DNA from: DASUFH01 sp036274645
Lineage (GTDB): Bacteria; Acidobacteriota; Terriglobia; 20CM-2-55-15
Direction of reading: 5' to 3'
NCBI GenBank assembly: GCA_036274645.1
Contig: DASUFH010000200.1
Location: 1 to 7,943, forward strand
Length of the DNA: 7,943 bases
The notes beneath the pieces are model-generated. The model did not search any database. It saw nothing but the letters and a program-made list of their open reading frames with translations, and had not been told where the DNA came from. Positions 6,424-7,943 of this stretch are shown here, piece after piece. How positions within the stretch are numbered: the first letter of the stretch is position 1; the number at the start of each line of letters is the position of its first letter. A program made the position numbers and the translations under genes.

Positions 6424-7943
6424 ATGAGTCTGCGATCGCGCATGCTTCTCGCGTTCGGCGTGGTGGTCCTGATCCCTCTTGTCCTGATGTCGTTCGGCCT
6501 GCGACAGGAAGTGACCCGCCGGCTGTCGGAGGAATATCAGGCCCGCGTGGATACGGTCGTCGAAGTTATCCGGCAGGATCTGCTCCGCGAAAGCGACGGC
6601 GTCAGTGAACGCCTGTCTTCCCTGAAGAGCGCGCTGCTCACCGACAACCGGTTTCGTCTGGCCGCCGTGGCCGGCGCGGAATCGGAACGGAACTACCTGC
6701 TCGATTATGCGGGATCCGCGATGCGCCTGACCGGCCTGGCGATGTTCGAAATCCATGACGGCGACGGACGAATCATCAGCTCCGGCCATTTTCGAAACGA
6801 ACATGGACGCCTTGAGCCTGCGCTGGCCCCCGATCTTGCCGCCTCCCGGGACGGCGTGGCGCTGGTGACGGCGCGCGCGCCCGAAGGCGAATTTCTTGCC
6901 CTGGCGCGCAGCGAATCGCTCAGTATTGCCGGCCATCCGTTCACGCTGATCGGCGGTACCGCGGTCGATCGCGGTTTTTTGAGCCGGCTGGCGCGTGACC
7001 CGTCGATTGTCGTCTCGCTGACGTACCCGGGTGGAACACTTTCATCGGCTGCGACGACAGGCGAAGGCGCCGCTTCGCCGGAACCCAACCACGCCGACGA
7101 CGCCGTCGGAGCGCTCGAAATCCCCGTTATCCGCACCGACACCGACGCGGCGCCCGAAACCGCAAAGTCCCGGCTCGAAGTGACGCAGTCCCTGGCGCCG
7201 CTCCGGACGTTGCAGCGCAGCATGGATTCGTGGTTCCTCATCACGGCGCTCGGCGCAATGATCACGGCGCTGGCGCTGGCTTCATGGCTCTCGTCGCGCA
7301 TCAGCAGGCCCCTCGCGGACCTGGCGGCAAAAACCGCCGTGCTCGATCTGGACCGGCTCGACGTTCCCTTTGACGGCGGCACGGACGAAGTCGGCTCCCT
7401 CTCCCGGCTGCTCGGCGCCATGGCCGCCCGCCTGAGAACCAGCATCGCGCGGGCCCGCGAAGCCGAACGCCGCGCGACCATCGGCGATCTGGCGCGCCAG
7501 ATCAACCACGACATCAAGAATGGACTGATCCCGCTGCGCAACGTTCTCCGCCATCTGGAGCAGGTGGAACGCGACGAGCCCGCCTCACTGCCGGCCGTGT
7601 TCGCCGAACGACGAGGAACCATCGCTTCCAGCATCGCCTATCTCGAAACGCTCGCGACCAGCTATCAGCGGCTCTCGCCCCACCCGGACCGCCGCAGCTT
7701 CGATCCGAACGCCATCATTCTGGAAGTCGCACGATCCACGGCGGGACACGACCGCGTGGAATTCATCACCAGTCTGAAGCCCAATCTTCCTCCATTGGTC
7801 GGCGATCCGGTCGCGTTCCGGCGCATTGTCGAGAACCTCACGTCCAATGCCGTCGAAAGTCTCGACGCGAAGCCCGGGCAGATCCATGTGTCCACGGAAG
7901 TCATTGCGTCGAACGGCGCGGCGCCCGCGGTTCGCGTCACGGT
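6424..7943 (+). CDS. Membrane sensor histidine kinase with HAMP domain (partial, C-terminus outside window)
   Basis: This is an inner-membrane two-component sensor kinase that should autophosphorylate on His362 and pass the phosphate to a response regulator not seen here. I translated 506 codons without a stop; the gene runs off the right edge. Residues 7-25 are the first membrane helix and about 270-290 (WFLITALGAMITALALASWL) the second. The roughly 240 residues between are periplasmic; AMFEIHDGDGRIISSGHF (106-123) followed by beta-rich sequence resembles a Cache/PDC sensor fold (tentative), and 205-250 is an Ala/Pro/acidic linker-like stretch. HAMP covers about 288-345 (SRISRPLADL, DEVGSLSRLL). 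The H-box region is ATIGDLARQINHDIKNGLIP (351-370), of the NtrB/NtrY HxxKN kind. The ATPase domain begins near 455, with N-box RRIVENLTSNAVESL (466-480). The G-boxes lie outside the window. It follows the binding-protein gene by 10 nt. Confidence 0.92.
   Translation, partial: MSLRSRMLLAFGVVVLIPLVLMSFGLRQEVTRRLSEEYQARVDTVVEVIRQDLLRESDGVSERLSSLKSALLTDNRFRLAAVAGAESERNYLLDYAGSAMRLTGLAMFEIHDGDGRIISSGHFRNEHGRLEPALAPDLAASRDGVALVTARAPEGEFLALARSESLSIAGHPFTLIGGTAVDRGFLSRLARDPSIVVSLTYPGGTLSSAATTGEGAASPEPNHADDAVGALEIPVIRTDTDAAPETAKSRLEVTQSLAPLRTLQRSMDSWFLITALGAMITALALASWLSSRISRPLADLAAKTAVLDLDRLDVPFDGGTDEVGSLSRLLGAMAARLRTSIARAREAERRATIGDLARQINHDIKNGLIPLRNVLRHLEQVERDEPASLPAVFAERRGTIASSIAYLETLATSYQRLSPHPDRRSFDPNAIILEVARSTAGHDRVEFITSLKPNLPPLVGDPVAFRRIVENLTSNAVESLDAKPGQIHVSTEVIASNGAAPAVRVT

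Noticed and set aside
6705..7634. Open frame of 309 codons on the minus strand within the kinase gene
   Set aside because: A Ser/Arg-rich shadow of the histidine kinase; it has no domain and no ribosome-binding site.
1..7943. CRISPR array, insertion sequence, tRNA or phage genes
   Set aside because: I saw no regularly spaced repeats, no transposase or integrase motifs, and no tRNA-like fold in the intergenic regions.

Overview
The window looks like a chromosomal piece from a GC-rich soil-type bacterium, most likely an Acidobacteriota member. The main reason is the leftmost gene, an Oar-like TonB-dependent outer-membrane receptor with an N-terminal carboxypeptidase-regulatory-like domain, a family strongly expanded in that phylum. 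The high GC3 of all four genes fits. Taxonomy is an inference; no rRNA or other marker is present.

Layout: (1) 1-2768, minus strand: the first 922 codons of the Oar-like receptor, which runs off the left edge. (2) 2769-3417: a 649-bp non-coding interval. Its AT-rich part holds a very good sigma70-type promoter for the receptor (TTGACA, 18 bp, TATATT), an AT-rich upstream element, an inverted repeat over the -35 box, and an untranslated leader of about 120 nt ending in a G7 ribosome-binding site. Its GC-rich part holds overlapping hairpins and palindromes of unknown role. (3) 3418-4815, minus strand: a complete monofunctional aspartate kinase with two ACT domains of the ThrA type. (4) 4816-4967: a divergent intergenic region with a REP-like hairpin and two weak promoter candidates. 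(5) 4968-6413, plus strand: a periplasmic solute-binding protein of family 5 (DppA/OppA type), diverged in its middle and without a permease beside it. (6) 6424-7943, plus strand: a membrane sensor histidine kinase starting 10 nt after the binding protein's stop codon and running off the right edge.

Functionally there are three units: nutrient uptake at the outer membrane, entry into aspartate-family amino acid biosynthesis, and a probable signalling operon in which an exported binding protein is co-expressed with a sensor kinase. The last is the most interesting part: the kinase has a periplasmic sensor region and a conserved H-box, and the binding protein is a natural candidate for its ligand-presenting partner. 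That pairing is inferred from gene order only. The long open frames antiparallel to the receptor and the kinase genes are composition artefacts and are not annotated.
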